This document shows, piece after piece, positions 27,098-34,643 of a stretch of DNA of 64,000 nucleotides. Numbering within the stretch: the first letter of the stretch is position 1; each line of letters opens with the position of its first letter. Source of the DNA: Rhodospirillaceae bacterium (lineage in GTDB: Bacteria > Pseudomonadota > Alphaproteobacteria > Rhodospirillales > Rhodospirillaceae); contig CANJRD010000006.1 in the NCBI GenBank assembly GCA_947476695.1, positions 124,001 to 188,000 on the forward strand, written 5' to 3'. The notes under the pieces were generated by a model. That model saw nothing but the letters and a program-made list of their open reading frames with translations. It was not told where the DNA came from and made no database searches. The position numbers and the translations under genes are program-made.

Positions 27098-28615
27098 TTA
27101 CGCGCCCCACTTGGCCATCGGGAAATCCTCGAGCGGGATGGTGGTGGTCTTGGCTTCGGTGAAGAACATCTTGCAGTCCTCGGCGCTATCGCGGCCGATG
27201 CCGGAGTGCTTGTAGCCGCCGAAGGGCGCGCGCAGCTCGCGGGTCAGCGGCGTGTTCACCCAAATCGTGCCGGCGCGTACGTTTTGCGAGACTTTCATCG
27301 CCGTCGGCAGATGCTCGGACCAGACGTAGCCGACAAGGCCGAAGTCTGACTGATTGGCGATGGCGATCGCTTCATCGATGTCGTCGTAAACGAGGAAAGT
27401 CGCGAAGGGTCCGAAGATCTCTTCCTGACAGACGCGCGCGGCGTTGCTCTTGGCCATCACAGCGGTGGGCTGCATGTAGTAGCCCTTGTTGAAGCCGGGA
27501 TGGGCCGCGCCGCCGGTCAGCAATTCCGCACCGTCCTGCTTGGCGATGTCGACATAGCTCAGCACCCGCTTCATGTGGCCTTCGTAGGCCAGCGGCCCGA
27601 TGTTGGTCTTCTGCTCCAGCGGATCGCCGACGATGATCTTCTTCGAGCGTTCCACGAACTTCGCGACGAAGGAGTCTGCAATCTTGCGGTCGAGCAGAAT
27701 GCGAGAACCTGCCAGGCATTGCTGGCCGTTGTTCGAGTAGATGCCGAGCAGCGAACCGTCGAGCGCACGTTCCATGTTGGCGGTCGCGGTGATGATGTTG
27801 GCGGATTTGCCACCCAGTTCCAACGCGACCGGTTTCAATCCTTGGCCGGCCCGACTGGCGATGGCGCGCCCCGTGGTCGTGCCGCCGGTGAAGGAAACGA
27901 CGTCGACGCCCGGATGGCTGACCAGCGCATCGCCGGTCGTCTGGCCGCGGCCGTTCACGAGATTGACGACGCCTTTGGGAATGTCGGTCGTGTTGATCAG
28001 CTCCACCACCCGACGCAGCGACAGCGGCGTGAACTCCGACGGCTTCAAGACGCAGGTGTTGCCGAAGGCGATGCAGCTCGCGATCTTCATCGAGCACAGC
28101 GCCAGCGGGGCATTCCAAGGACCTATCAACGCTCCGACACCGATAGGTTCGCGCGTGACGATGGAGAGGTAGGGTTTCGTCTGCGTATACGCATCGCCCG
28201 CCGCCTGGCTGGCGACTTCGGCGAAGAACTCGAAATTGAAGCCCATGCGCGGGACGTGGAAGCCGCGCACGTGTGTGACGGCCAGGCCGGCGTTCATCGT
28301 CTCGAGATAGGCCAGTTCGTCGGCGTGCTTCATCAGCACGTCCTTGATCTGCAGCATGATCTTCTTGCGCTCGTCGACGCTCATGCGCGGCCAGGGGCCT
28401 TTGTCGAAGGCGTTGCGCGCGGCGGCGACGGCGGCCGCGACCTCATCGGCATCGGCCTCGCGCAGTTCGGAGATCAGTTCCTCCGTTGCGGGCGAGATCA
28501 CCGGGATGCGATGACCGCCAGCGGCACCGACGGACGCGCCGTTGATGAAACTGGTCGCGACCTCCGGGATCGGGAAGCGGGCTTTCGAGCGGTCGAACGG
28601 CGTGATGGCATTCAT
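27098..28615 (-). CDS. NAD(P)+-dependent aldehyde dehydrogenase
   Basis: A 505-residue class 3-like aldehyde dehydrogenase. Landmarks: the IGPWNAPLALCSMKIA coenzyme region, FTGGTTTGRAIA, the general-base Glu in LELGGKSANII and the catalytic Cys in NNGQQCLAGSR. The C-terminal end is YKHSGIGRDSAEDCKMFFTEAK. It oxidises an aldehyde to the acid, and the context (a UbiD-type decarboxylase upstream in the operon) fits an aromatic aldehyde. The ATG at 28615 has only a weak ribosome-binding site; a TTG two codons upstream is an alternative. It starts 7 nt after the zinc-ribbon gene, so the two are coupled. Confidence 0.93.
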   Translation of the reverse strand: MNAITPFDRSKARFPIPEVATSFINGASVGAAGGHRIPVISPATEELISELREADADEVAAAVAAARNAFDKGPWPRMSVDERKKIMLQIKDVLMKHADELAYLETMNAGLAVTHVRGFHVPRMGFNFEFFAEVASQAAGDAYTQTKPYLSIVTREPIGVGALIGPWNAPLALCSMKIASCIAFGNTCVLKPSEFTPLSLRRVVELINTTDIPKGVVNLVNGRGQTTGDALVSHPGVDVVSFTGGTTTGRAIASRAGQGLKPVALELGGKSANIITATANMERALDGSLLGIYSNNGQQCLAGSRILLDRKIADSFVAKFVERSKKIIVGDPLEQKTNIGPLAYEGHMKRVLSYVDIAKQDGAELLTGGAAHPGFNKGYYMQPTAVMAKSNAARVCQEEIFGPFATFLVYDDIDEAIAIANQSDFGLVGYVWSEHLPTAMKVSQNVRAGTIWVNTPLTRELRAPFGGYKHSGIGRDSAEDCKMFFTEAKTTTIPLEDFPMAKWGA

Positions 28616-28622
28616 GGGCAAC

Positions 28623-28838
28623 TCATCCTGCTTTGATCAAACGGGCCGCATCGGCGGCGAGGAATTCGGTGTGACAAGTCGGGCAATGCAGTTTTACCTG
28701 CGGCCGTGCGAGCAGTTCGCCCCCGACCGGGAACCAGTTGGCGCAATGGCCGCATTGGGTCCACGACGCATTGCCGGTCTTCTCCCAAGGCGCACCGGGG
28801 CGTAAGACTTCGGGCGCGCGGCTCATAGTGTCGGCCAT
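28623..28838 (-). CDS. Small zinc-ribbon protein, possible subunit D of a UbiD-type decarboxylase
   Basis: A 71-residue protein with two CxxC knuckles: QCGHCANWF near residue 29 and LHCPTCHTEF near residue 52. This is a zinc-ribbon or rubredoxin-like fold. Hydroxyarylic acid decarboxylases of the VdcBCD/BsdBCD type contain a subunit D of about 75 residues that also bears two CxxC pairs and is encoded beside the UbiD-like subunit C and UbiX-like subunit B. The same company is seen here: its start overlaps the UbiD 3-prime end by 16 nt, and UbiX is the next gene beyond UbiD. I infer a D-like role. Sequence similarity beyond the Cys pairs could not be checked. Confidence 0.72.
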   Translation of the reverse strand: MADTMSRAPEVLRPGAPWEKTGNASWTQCGHCANWFPVGGELLARPQVKLHCPTCHTEFLAADAARLIKAG

Positions 28839-30223
28839 CCCTGTGTATTGACGCCGCTGATCAGTTTCGCGGCTGCTTCAAGCGCATCGCTTGGCACCGC
28901 GGAGCGCGGCGGCACCGGACGCGGTGCGCCGGGGGACGGCGGCAGGGGCAGCGTTGCGTCTACCGCCATCTTCGAATGCGTCTTTGCGCCCATCGGCGTT
29001 GAGGGATCGAGCATCGATCCCGACAGGCCATCGAGGGTGAAACTGTCGCGGCTCCACTGCACGCGTGTCGCCAGCGCGAAGAGCACTTCGTTGTCGTCAA
29101 AAATGTCGATGTCGTCATCGACCGCGACGGCCAGTTTCAGGCGTCGGTAGGCGAGGGCTGCGGTCATGGCATCGCGCGCTTCACCCGGGCCGGGATTGTT
29201 GAACTGCAAATAGGCGTGGAAGCGTCGTCCCTGCGCCGGCACGTAAACGTTGCTCAGCGCGGGCGCAACGGCTTTGGCAATGCTGTAGACCTTGCCTTCC
29301 ATCGCCATGTTGTCGGGCACCAGCATGTCGGTGAGACCGGATCCGTAGTCGTGATAGATCGCATCGCGCCGCATGGTGATACAGGCGACGTCGCAGACGG
29401 GCGCGGCGACCTGTGGGCCTGAGTAGCCGGTGTATTCGCCGAACGGGCCGTCGGCTTCCAGCACATCGCGCGGCACGGTGCCTTCGATGACGATCTCCGC
29501 ATCGGCGGGCACCATGATCTTGTCGCCGAAGGTGACGCTGCGCACCAGGCGCAGCGGTTCGCCGATCACGCCGCCGCAAGCGGACCAATGGCTCTGCGGA
29601 TAGCCGAGCTTGGCTTGCGTGCCCATCAGCACGGCAGGATGGTGACCGATCCAGAACACGACTGGGCAGTCATCGCCCTTCGCCCAGAACTTCCGCATGT
29701 TCCGGTTATTGTGCGAGGCGGGGTACGGATAATAGGTCATCCGCCGCTTGCTCTTGATCCAGCAGCGCTGGATCGCGGTGTTGTCGACGCCGGTTTCCGG
29801 GTCGTAGGTCGTCGCATGGGCGGCGGTGAGATAGGGGCCGGGGTCACCGACGTGCTGGGTCAGGGCGGGCAGGGCGGTGAGGTCGACCTCGTCGCCCTTT
29901 ATGACGATCTCCTGCACTGGCGCTGTCGTGGTTACGACGGGCGCTACCGGCGCGGCGGTGCGGCCCGCATAGATCGCGGCGGCAGAGCGGTGGTCGTTGA
30001 TGCCGAGCGCCCGGGCGACCAGGGCGCGGCTGGCGGTGAGGTTGGTCACAACAGGCATTTTGGAAATGCGCCCGTCGGCCAGCCGTGGCTGGGTCACGTA
30101 GACGATCGGACGCAAGCCCTGTTTCTCCAGGGCATACTGAAGCGCCGTGATGGCATGCACCGTGGAGACCGGCTGGTCAGGTTGGTAGACCGCCGCCTTT
30201 TCAGCGGCCAGGAATGTGCGCAG
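28823..30223 (-). CDS. UbiD-family prFMN-dependent decarboxylase
   Basis: A member of the UbiD family, about 466 residues. It opens DLRTFLAAE and carries characteristic blocks such as WIKSKRRMTYYPYP, HHPAVLMGTQAKLGYPQSHW, PADAEIVIEGTVP, EADGPFGEYTGYSGPQ and MRRDAIYHDYGSGLTDMLVPDNM. Such enzymes (de)carboxylate aromatic or alpha,beta-unsaturated acids using prenylated FMN made by UbiX, encoded divergently just upstream. The N terminus is unclear: no ATG, GTG or TTG lies in frame at the expected place. I set the end at a CTG (30223); an ATC at 30232 has GGAGG 5 nt upstream. The next usual start, GTG 30160, would remove about 20 conserved residues. Residues read upstream of this are antisense to UbiX. 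Confidence 0.88.
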   Translation of the reverse strand: MRTFLAAEKAAVYQPDQPVSTVHAITALQYALEKQGLRPIVYVTQPRLADGRISKMPVVTNLTASRALVARALGINDHRSAAAIYAGRTAAPVAPVVTTTAPVQEIVIKGDEVDLTALPALTQHVGDPGPYLTAAHATTYDPETGVDNTAIQRCWIKSKRRMTYYPYPASHNNRNMRKFWAKGDDCPVVFWIGHHPAVLMGTQAKLGYPQSHWSACGGVIGEPLRLVRSVTFGDKIMVPADAEIVIEGTVPRDVLEADGPFGEYTGYSGPQVAAPVCDVACITMRRDAIYHDYGSGLTDMLVPDNMAMEGKVYSIAKAVAPALSNVYVPAQGRRFHAYLQFNNPGPGEARDAMTAALAYRRLKLAVAVDDDIDIFDDNEVLFALATRVQWSRDSFTLDGLSGSMLDPSTPMGAKTHSKMAVDATLPLPPSPGAPRPVPPRSAVPSDALEAAAKLISGVNTQGWPTL

Positions 30224-30260
30224 GTCGAGGATAAGAGCCTCCGGATTTGTAAGGCATGTA

Positions 30261-30266
30261 ATTATA
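30261..30266 (-). promoter_or_regulatory. Candidate -10 box for the UbiD operon
   Basis: A perfect TATAAT on the minus strand lies in an AT-rich island (about 30246-30280) within GC-rich surroundings. Its predicted transcription start near 30254 is about 30 nt before the GGAGG (30242-30238) and the presumed UbiD start. TTGACC lies only 13 nt upstream, so the -35 match is poor. Confidence 0.5.
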
Positions 30267-30382
30267 CCTTTATACTCAGGGTCAATGCCGGGCTTTGGCT
30301 CTGCCCGCTTTCCGGGTAAGCCTTTGTCATCAGGGACAATATGTCGCTGATATTTAAGGCGTGCGCCGGTACAAAGGGCCTC

Positions 30383-31006
30383 ATGTCCTCGAAATCCGCT
30401 CGAAAGATCAAAGACTCGCCGCGCCGGCTCATCGTCGGCATCAGCGGTGCGTCGGGCGTCGTCTACGGAATCCGGATGCTTGAGGTGCTGCGCGAGCTTG
30501 GCATCGAGAGCCATCTCGTCATGTCGAAATCCGCGGAACTGACGCTGGCCTATGAGACCGACCGCAAAGTCGCGGCGGTGAAGGCGCTGGCGAGCGTGGT
30601 CTATCCCATCGCCGACGTTGGGGCGGCGATCTCCTCGGGCTCGTTCCCGACCGAAGGCATGGTGATCGCCCCGTGCTCGGTTCGCACCGCCGCTGAGATC
30701 GCCACGGGCGTCACGTCGTCGCTGCTGACGCGCGCGGCGGACGTAGTGCTTAAGGAGCGCCGCCGGCTGGTTCTTATGGTCCGCGAAAGCCCGCTGCATG
30801 TGGGGCACCTGCGCACGCTGACGCAATGCGCCGAGATCGGCGCGATCATCGCTCCGCCACTGCCGGCCTTCTACAGCAAGCCCCAGTCGCTGGACGACAT
30901 GGTCGATCATACGGTCGGCCGCGTGCTCGACCTGTTCGATATCGACGCCGGTCTGGTGAAGCGCTGGGGCGAAGCGAGCGGGCCTAAGCGGCCCAAGCCG
31001 GACTAA
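30383..31006 (+). CDS. UbiX-family flavin prenyltransferase
   Basis: A 207-residue flavoprotein that joins a dimethylallyl group to FMN, making the prFMN cofactor used by UbiD enzymes. Diagnostic motifs: IVGISGASGVVYGIRMLEVL, the phosphate-binding SSGSFPTEGMVIAPCSV, and RESPLHVGHLRTLTQC with the conserved Arg/Glu of the active site, then PPLPAFYSKP. ATG 30383 has AAAGGG upstream; ATG 30341 is the longer alternative. It is divergent from UbiD, with both promoters in the shared AT-rich gap. It is followed 2 nt later by the TIGR02444 gene. Confidence 0.93.
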   Translation: MSSKSARKIKDSPRRLIVGISGASGVVYGIRMLEVLRELGIESHLVMSKSAELTLAYETDRKVAAVKALASVVYPIADVGAAISSGSFPTEGMVIAPCSVRTAAEIATGVTSSLLTRAADVVLKERRRLVLMVRESPLHVGHLRTLTQCAEIGAIIAPPLPAFYSKPQSLDDMVDHTVGRVLDLFDIDAGLVKRWGEASGPKRPKPD

Positions 31007-31008
31007 TC

Positions 31009-31482
31009 ATGGTACAGCCGGGGCTCTGGGAATTTGCGGTCGCGGTCTATAGCCGGCCGGGCGTGGAGCACGCCTGCCTTGTATTGCAGGACAGTTACGG
31101 CCTCGACGTCGATGTCCTGCTGTTCGCTGTGTGGCTCGGCGCCCGGGGCGAGAGCCTCGGCCCCGTCCTCGATGGCGGGCTGGCGATTTCCGAAAAGTGG
31201 CAGGCAGTCATTGGCCCTCTGCGGGCCACACGGCGCGCTCTGAAGGCCATGCCGCAAAGCGAGACGGTGGGCAGCCTGCGTGCCGCCGTGAAAGCCGCGG
31301 AACTGTCGGCTGAACATGCCGAGCTCGACGCGCTGGAGGTTCTGGCCGGCATCCCGGGGCAGGGTGGGCGGGCAACCGCGGAAGCCAATCTGAGACGATA
31401 TTTCTCCGCGCTAAATATTGCAGCCGACCTCTTGGGTCGCGACGAAGTCCTGCGTATTCTGGACGCTGCATTCCCGACGTGA
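31009..31482 (+). CDS. TIGR02444 (DUF2390) family protein
   Basis: A 157-residue soluble protein matching the TIGR02444/DUF2390 pattern: LWEFAVAVYSRPGVEHACLVLQD, then YGLDVDVLLFAVWLG, and a helical C-terminal half ending FSALNIAADLL. No enzymatic motif is visible, and the family has no assigned function. It begins 2 nt after the UbiX stop and so is probably in one operon with it, although this family is often found away from UbiX elsewhere. It may be incidental to the aromatic locus. Confidence 0.85.
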   Translation: MVQPGLWEFAVAVYSRPGVEHACLVLQDSYGLDVDVLLFAVWLGARGESLGPVLDGGLAISEKWQAVIGPLRATRRALKAMPQSETVGSLRAAVKAAELSAEHAELDALEVLAGIPGQGGRATAEANLRRYFSALNIAADLLGRDEVLRILDAAFPT

Positions 31483-31516
31483 TCAAAAGCTGGATTGCCA
31501 TCAACGAGGCTTAACC

Positions 31517-33043
31517 GTGCGCTTTCTTATCGCAGCCGTTCTGACGTTGGCTGCCGTCATCGCGACACCCGCAGCCCAAGCTGCGCCGGTGCTTATCTGT
31601 TCCGACATCGCCAAACAGAGTTTCGCGGCCATCCCGGATGCGCCGACGATGATCATCTCCGCAGCGATGGTTGGCGCGACCGACAAGCTGCCGAGCTACT
31701 GCCGCGTGCGGGCGGTGGTGACGCCGCATGTCGAGTTCGAGCTGCGCCTGCCCACGGATCGGTGGAACGGCAAGTTCCTGATGCAGGGCTGTCGCGCGTA
31801 CTGCGGCGTCATCATGATCGATGAAGCCAACGATGCGTTGGCGAAAGGCTACGCGACTGTCGCGACCAATATGGGTCACGTCGGCAACATCATGGACACG
31901 GCTTGGGCCTATAACGACCGCGATGCGGAGATCGACTACGGTTTCCGGGGCACCCATGTCACGGCGGTCGCGGCCAAGGCGATCCTGAACGTGTTCCAGG
32001 GCAAAACGCCGGCGCGTTCATACTTCCGTGGCTGTTCGACCGGCGGCCGTCAGGGCCTCGTCGAAGCCGAACGTTATCCGGCAGACTTCGACGGCATTGT
32101 GGCCGGTGCGCCGGTGGCCGCGAAGGCCGGCCTGCTGAACTTCTATTGGTCGTCGACGGCGAACCTCGATCAGAAGAAATCGATCCTGACCCCGGATACC
32201 GTCTACCTGCTGCGCGGCGCGGTGATGGCGAAATGCGATGCGCTTGACGGCCTCAAGGACGGCATCCTTGAAGACCCGCGCGCCTGCAACTTCGATCCGG
32301 GCGAACTCGTCTGCAAAGGCTTCGCCAGTGCCTTCGTGACGCGCTCGGACTGCCTGTCGGCGGCGCAGGTTGAAGCCGTGCGCAAACTCTACGCCCCGCC
32401 GGCGACCAGCGATGGCGCCCAGCTCGCGGCCGGTGGCCATATGTTTGGCGGTGAGCTGAACTGGCTCGGCGCGATTGTGTCGCCCGATGGCAGCCCCGGC
32501 ACGTACTACAAATATGCCGAAGACAATCTGCGCTTCGTCGCATACGCGGAAGATCCGGGCCCGGGCTACACGATCGATCAGTTCAATATGGACCGCGATG
32601 CCGAGCGGCTGAACTTCATGGAGCACCTCGTCAGTGGCTTCAATCCCGACATGCGCCGATTCCGCGACCGCGGCGGCCGCATGATCCTGTATCACGGCTG
32701 GCAGGATGGCCCGGCGCTGAACACGGTCGACTTCTATGAGACGGCGGCAAACGTTGTCGGCGGCCTCGAAGAGGCGGTCGGGTTCGCGCGCCTGTTCATG
32801 GTGCCCGGCATGGATCACTGCAGTGGTGGTGCGGGGGTGAACAGCTTCGATTTCCTCGCGGCGATCGAAGATTGGGTCGAATACGGCAAGGCGCCCGACA
32901 GCCTGACCGGCACCCATGTCGATCAGAACGGCACCGTTGGAATGTCACGGCCGGTCTACGCCTATCCGAACTTCGCCCGTTACGATGGCAACCGCGAGCG
33001 GGTGGTGCCCGAAAGCTTCAAGCGCCAGGTTCCGAAGCCGTAG
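31517..33043 (+). CDS. Tannase/feruloyl esterase family protein
   Basis: A 508-residue exported serine esterase. Signal peptide 1-22 (AAQA end). The nucleophile elbow is RGCSTGGRQGLVEAERYP (GxSxGG) at about residue 175, flanked by the Cys that, in the family, forms a disulfide with the Cys next to the catalytic His (GMDHCSGG). The acid is probably the Asp of YHGWQDGPALN. A DCLSAAQVEAVRKLY lid region precedes it. Such enzymes release gallate or hydroxycinnamate from plant esters outside the cytoplasm. GTG 31517 is preceded by GAGG and begins the signal peptide. Its position next to UbiX/UbiD suggests it feeds phenolic acids to that locus. Confidence 0.9.
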   Translation: MRFLIAAVLTLAAVIATPAAQAAPVLICSDIAKQSFAAIPDAPTMIISAAMVGATDKLPSYCRVRAVVTPHVEFELRLPTDRWNGKFLMQGCRAYCGVIMIDEANDALAKGYATVATNMGHVGNIMDTAWAYNDRDAEIDYGFRGTHVTAVAAKAILNVFQGKTPARSYFRGCSTGGRQGLVEAERYPADFDGIVAGAPVAAKAGLLNFYWSSTANLDQKKSILTPDTVYLLRGAVMAKCDALDGLKDGILEDPRACNFDPGELVCKGFASAFVTRSDCLSAAQVEAVRKLYAPPATSDGAQLAAGGHMFGGELNWLGAIVSPDGSPGTYYKYAEDNLRFVAYAEDPGPGYTIDQFNMDRDAERLNFMEHLVSGFNPDMRRFRDRGGRMILYHGWQDGPALNTVDFYETAANVVGGLEEAVGFARLFMVPGMDHCSGGAGVNSFDFLAAIEDWVEYGKAPDSLTGTHVDQNGTVGMSRPVYAYPNFARYDGNRERVVPESFKRQVPKP

Positions 33044-33047
33044 CTTC

Positions 33048-34292
33048 TTAGCTTAGCGCCGGCGCGGTCTTGAGATGCGGTGGCAACACAGCATCGCGAT
33101 TTGCGCGCAGCATCGCCGGCGTGTTGACCAGGATCGCCGCGAACCAGGTGCTTACGCCGAAGGCCAGCAGCCAGGGGATGATCACCTGCGGTCGCCCCGC
33201 CAGGCCCATCAGCGCGAACAGGAACGCGAAGGTGTCGCGCTTGAAGACGGCATTCAGATAGTAGAATCCGCGCGACAGTCGGGGGAATGCAGCGAGGCGC
33301 TGCTGAATCGTCAGCTGCAGCACGTCGAAACTGCCGCCGCTGGGGCCCAGGCGCAGCACCGACGCCATGGTCGCGATGGATACGGCCGCGGTCACGCCGA
33401 TGAAGGTGGCCATCCACAGGTAATCGTCGCCGAAGACTTCGGCCGTGCCGACCGAGATACCGATCATGAACAGCAGGTTGCTAGCCATGTCGACGCCTGT
33501 ATCCAGCGCCGCGCCGCGAGGTGTCGACATGTATTTCGCGCGCGCGATCTCGCCGTCGAGGCCGTCCACGACGGACGTCACATGGTACAGCGCACAGCCG
33601 AGCATCAGACCGCCGAGCGTGCCGGTTAGCAGCGCCGCGAATGTCGCCAGCGCGAGAAGCGCGGTGACGGCCGTCAGTTGCCGCGGTTCGATGTCATAGT
33701 GCGAGAGGCGGCGGCTGATCCAGGTTGAGAGGGGACGGTTAAAGTAACGGGAGACCATGCCGTCAGTCGGCTTGATGCTCCACCTGAACAGCACCCGCTC
33801 GGCCCGCTCGACATCGGCTTCGCCTGTGACCGGACAGAAATCGCCGGCACGCGCCCGCACGAGCGCGTATGAAAAATCGGCGTCTGCGACGAGCGATTGG
33901 TGATCGGCCGGGCTCAGCAGCCAAAGGCCGGCACGGTCGCCAAAGGCGAGGCGCACGTTGCGAAGGCGATTACGCATCAAAAGGCGCGTCACGGCGGGCG
34001 CGGCGAAGATTCCTTCGGCTTTGGTGATCACGACGCAGGCAAGGGAGCGGTGTTCAGGATCCTGCGCGATACCGTCGACCCAGTGCAGCCGGACATCGCC
34101 AGCCACACGCCGGATTTCGTGCTCGGCATACTCGCGTGTCGCGATCTCCGCGCCGACGATTGTGAAAACGCGAATCCCTGCGGACCAAAGGGTCAGGACG
34201 GTGCGGACGAGCAGCGGGATTCCAGCGATGGCGATCTTTGCGGACGGGGTCGAATGGACAACAGCGCGCACAGAGAACACGGAGAACTCCAA
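33048..34292 (-). CDS. CDP-alcohol phosphatidyltransferase with N-terminal nucleotidyltransferase-like domain
   Basis: A 414-residue protein. Residues about 1-180 look like a sugar-phosphate nucleotidyltransferase fold remnant (IAGIPLLVRTVLTLWSAGIRVFTIV) but lack the GxGxR signature. Residues about 200-410 form the membrane CDP-alcohol transferase domain with the full catalytic motif DGEIARAKYMSTPRGAALD followed by TGVD, that is DGx2ARx8Gx3Dx3D. The architecture resembles bifunctional IPCT/DIPP synthase, which makes inositol-phosphodiester compounds, but the N-terminal domain may be inactive. The product is likely a polar-headgroup lipid or soluble phosphodiester. It is converging and 5 nt from the esterase gene. 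ATG 34292 is the first start. Confidence 0.82.
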   Translation of the reverse strand: MEFSVFSVRAVVHSTPSAKIAIAGIPLLVRTVLTLWSAGIRVFTIVGAEIATREYAEHEIRRVAGDVRLHWVDGIAQDPEHRSLACVVITKAEGIFAAPAVTRLLMRNRLRNVRLAFGDRAGLWLLSPADHQSLVADADFSYALVRARAGDFCPVTGEADVERAERVLFRWSIKPTDGMVSRYFNRPLSTWISRRLSHYDIEPRQLTAVTALLALATFAALLTGTLGGLMLGCALYHVTSVVDGLDGEIARAKYMSTPRGAALDTGVDMASNLLFMIGISVGTAEVFGDDYLWMATFIGVTAAVSIATMASVLRLGPSGGSFDVLQLTIQQRLAAFPRLSRGFYYLNAVFKRDTFAFLFALMGLAGRPQVIIPWLLAFGVSTWFAAILVNTPAMLRANRDAVLPPHLKTAPALS

Positions 34293-34430
34293 TTAACGGC
34301 GTCCCCCGACCGCCGTTCAAGGTCTCGAAATCGTTTTCCCCCAAGCTCCAAACTGGAATGGCATGTAGGATTCGCGTGCGCACGTTCAACTTGGCAAACA
34401 CGCCGTAACCATGCGTAACGCTGTTTGTCA

Positions 34431-34461
34431 TTCGAACACGTGAGCGCAGCTCGTGTACGAA
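34431..34461. promoter_or_regulatory. 31-bp inverted repeat upstream of the CDP-alcohol transferase
   Basis: Outer arms TTCGaACACGtG and CtCGTGTaCGAA match over 10 of 12 positions around a 7-nt centre. It lies about 140 nt upstream of ATG 34292. A dimeric regulator operator is possible; no named consensus was recognised. Confidence 0.45.
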
Positions 34462-34555
34462 CGCTTTCAGTCGCCCTTACGTTGCGGCGAAAATTTTGGA
34501 CAACAAGTCGCGAAATGTAGCCGCTTCGCGCCGTCGTGTGCCTCATGACCTGAGG

Positions 34556-34590
34556 CAAAAAAAAAGGGCGGTGGTTTCCCACCGCCCGAA
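34556..34590 (-). terminator. Intrinsic terminator of the PhoH gene
   Basis: A 9-bp GGGCGGTGG/CCACCGCCC stem with a short loop is followed on the minus strand by nine T. It lies 54 nt after the PhoH stop at 34644 and fits as its terminator. Confidence 0.93.
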
Positions 34591-34609
34591 GTTTCAGGGA
34601 CGCACCTCT

Positions 34610-34635
34610 CACCCCTCGTCGCGCGACGAGGGGTG
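34610..34635. repeat. Perfect palindromic hairpin near the PhoH stop codon
   Basis: CACCCCTCGTC (34610-34620) pairs with GACGAGGGGTG (34625-34635) around GCGC, an 11-bp perfect stem. With no U-run adjacent on the minus strand, it may stabilise the phoH 3-prime end ahead of the true terminator. Confidence 0.6.
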
Positions 34636-34643
34636 TTTGACTT

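Larger units (their letters stand above)
34293..34643. promoter_or_regulatory. Intergenic region between the CDP-alcohol transferase and PhoH genes
   Basis: These 351 nt hold no convincing gene. They contain an inverted repeat (34431-34461) and a terminator (34556-34590), plus a second perfect stem (34610-34635) next to the phoH stop. Both read well on the minus strand, after the PhoH gene. Confidence 0.55.

Noticed and set aside
30224-30910. Apparent N-terminal extension of UbiD by about 230 residues
   Set aside because: It is exactly antisense to UbiX, low-complexity (Arg/His/Asp-rich) and without any family pattern, so it is a reading-frame shadow.
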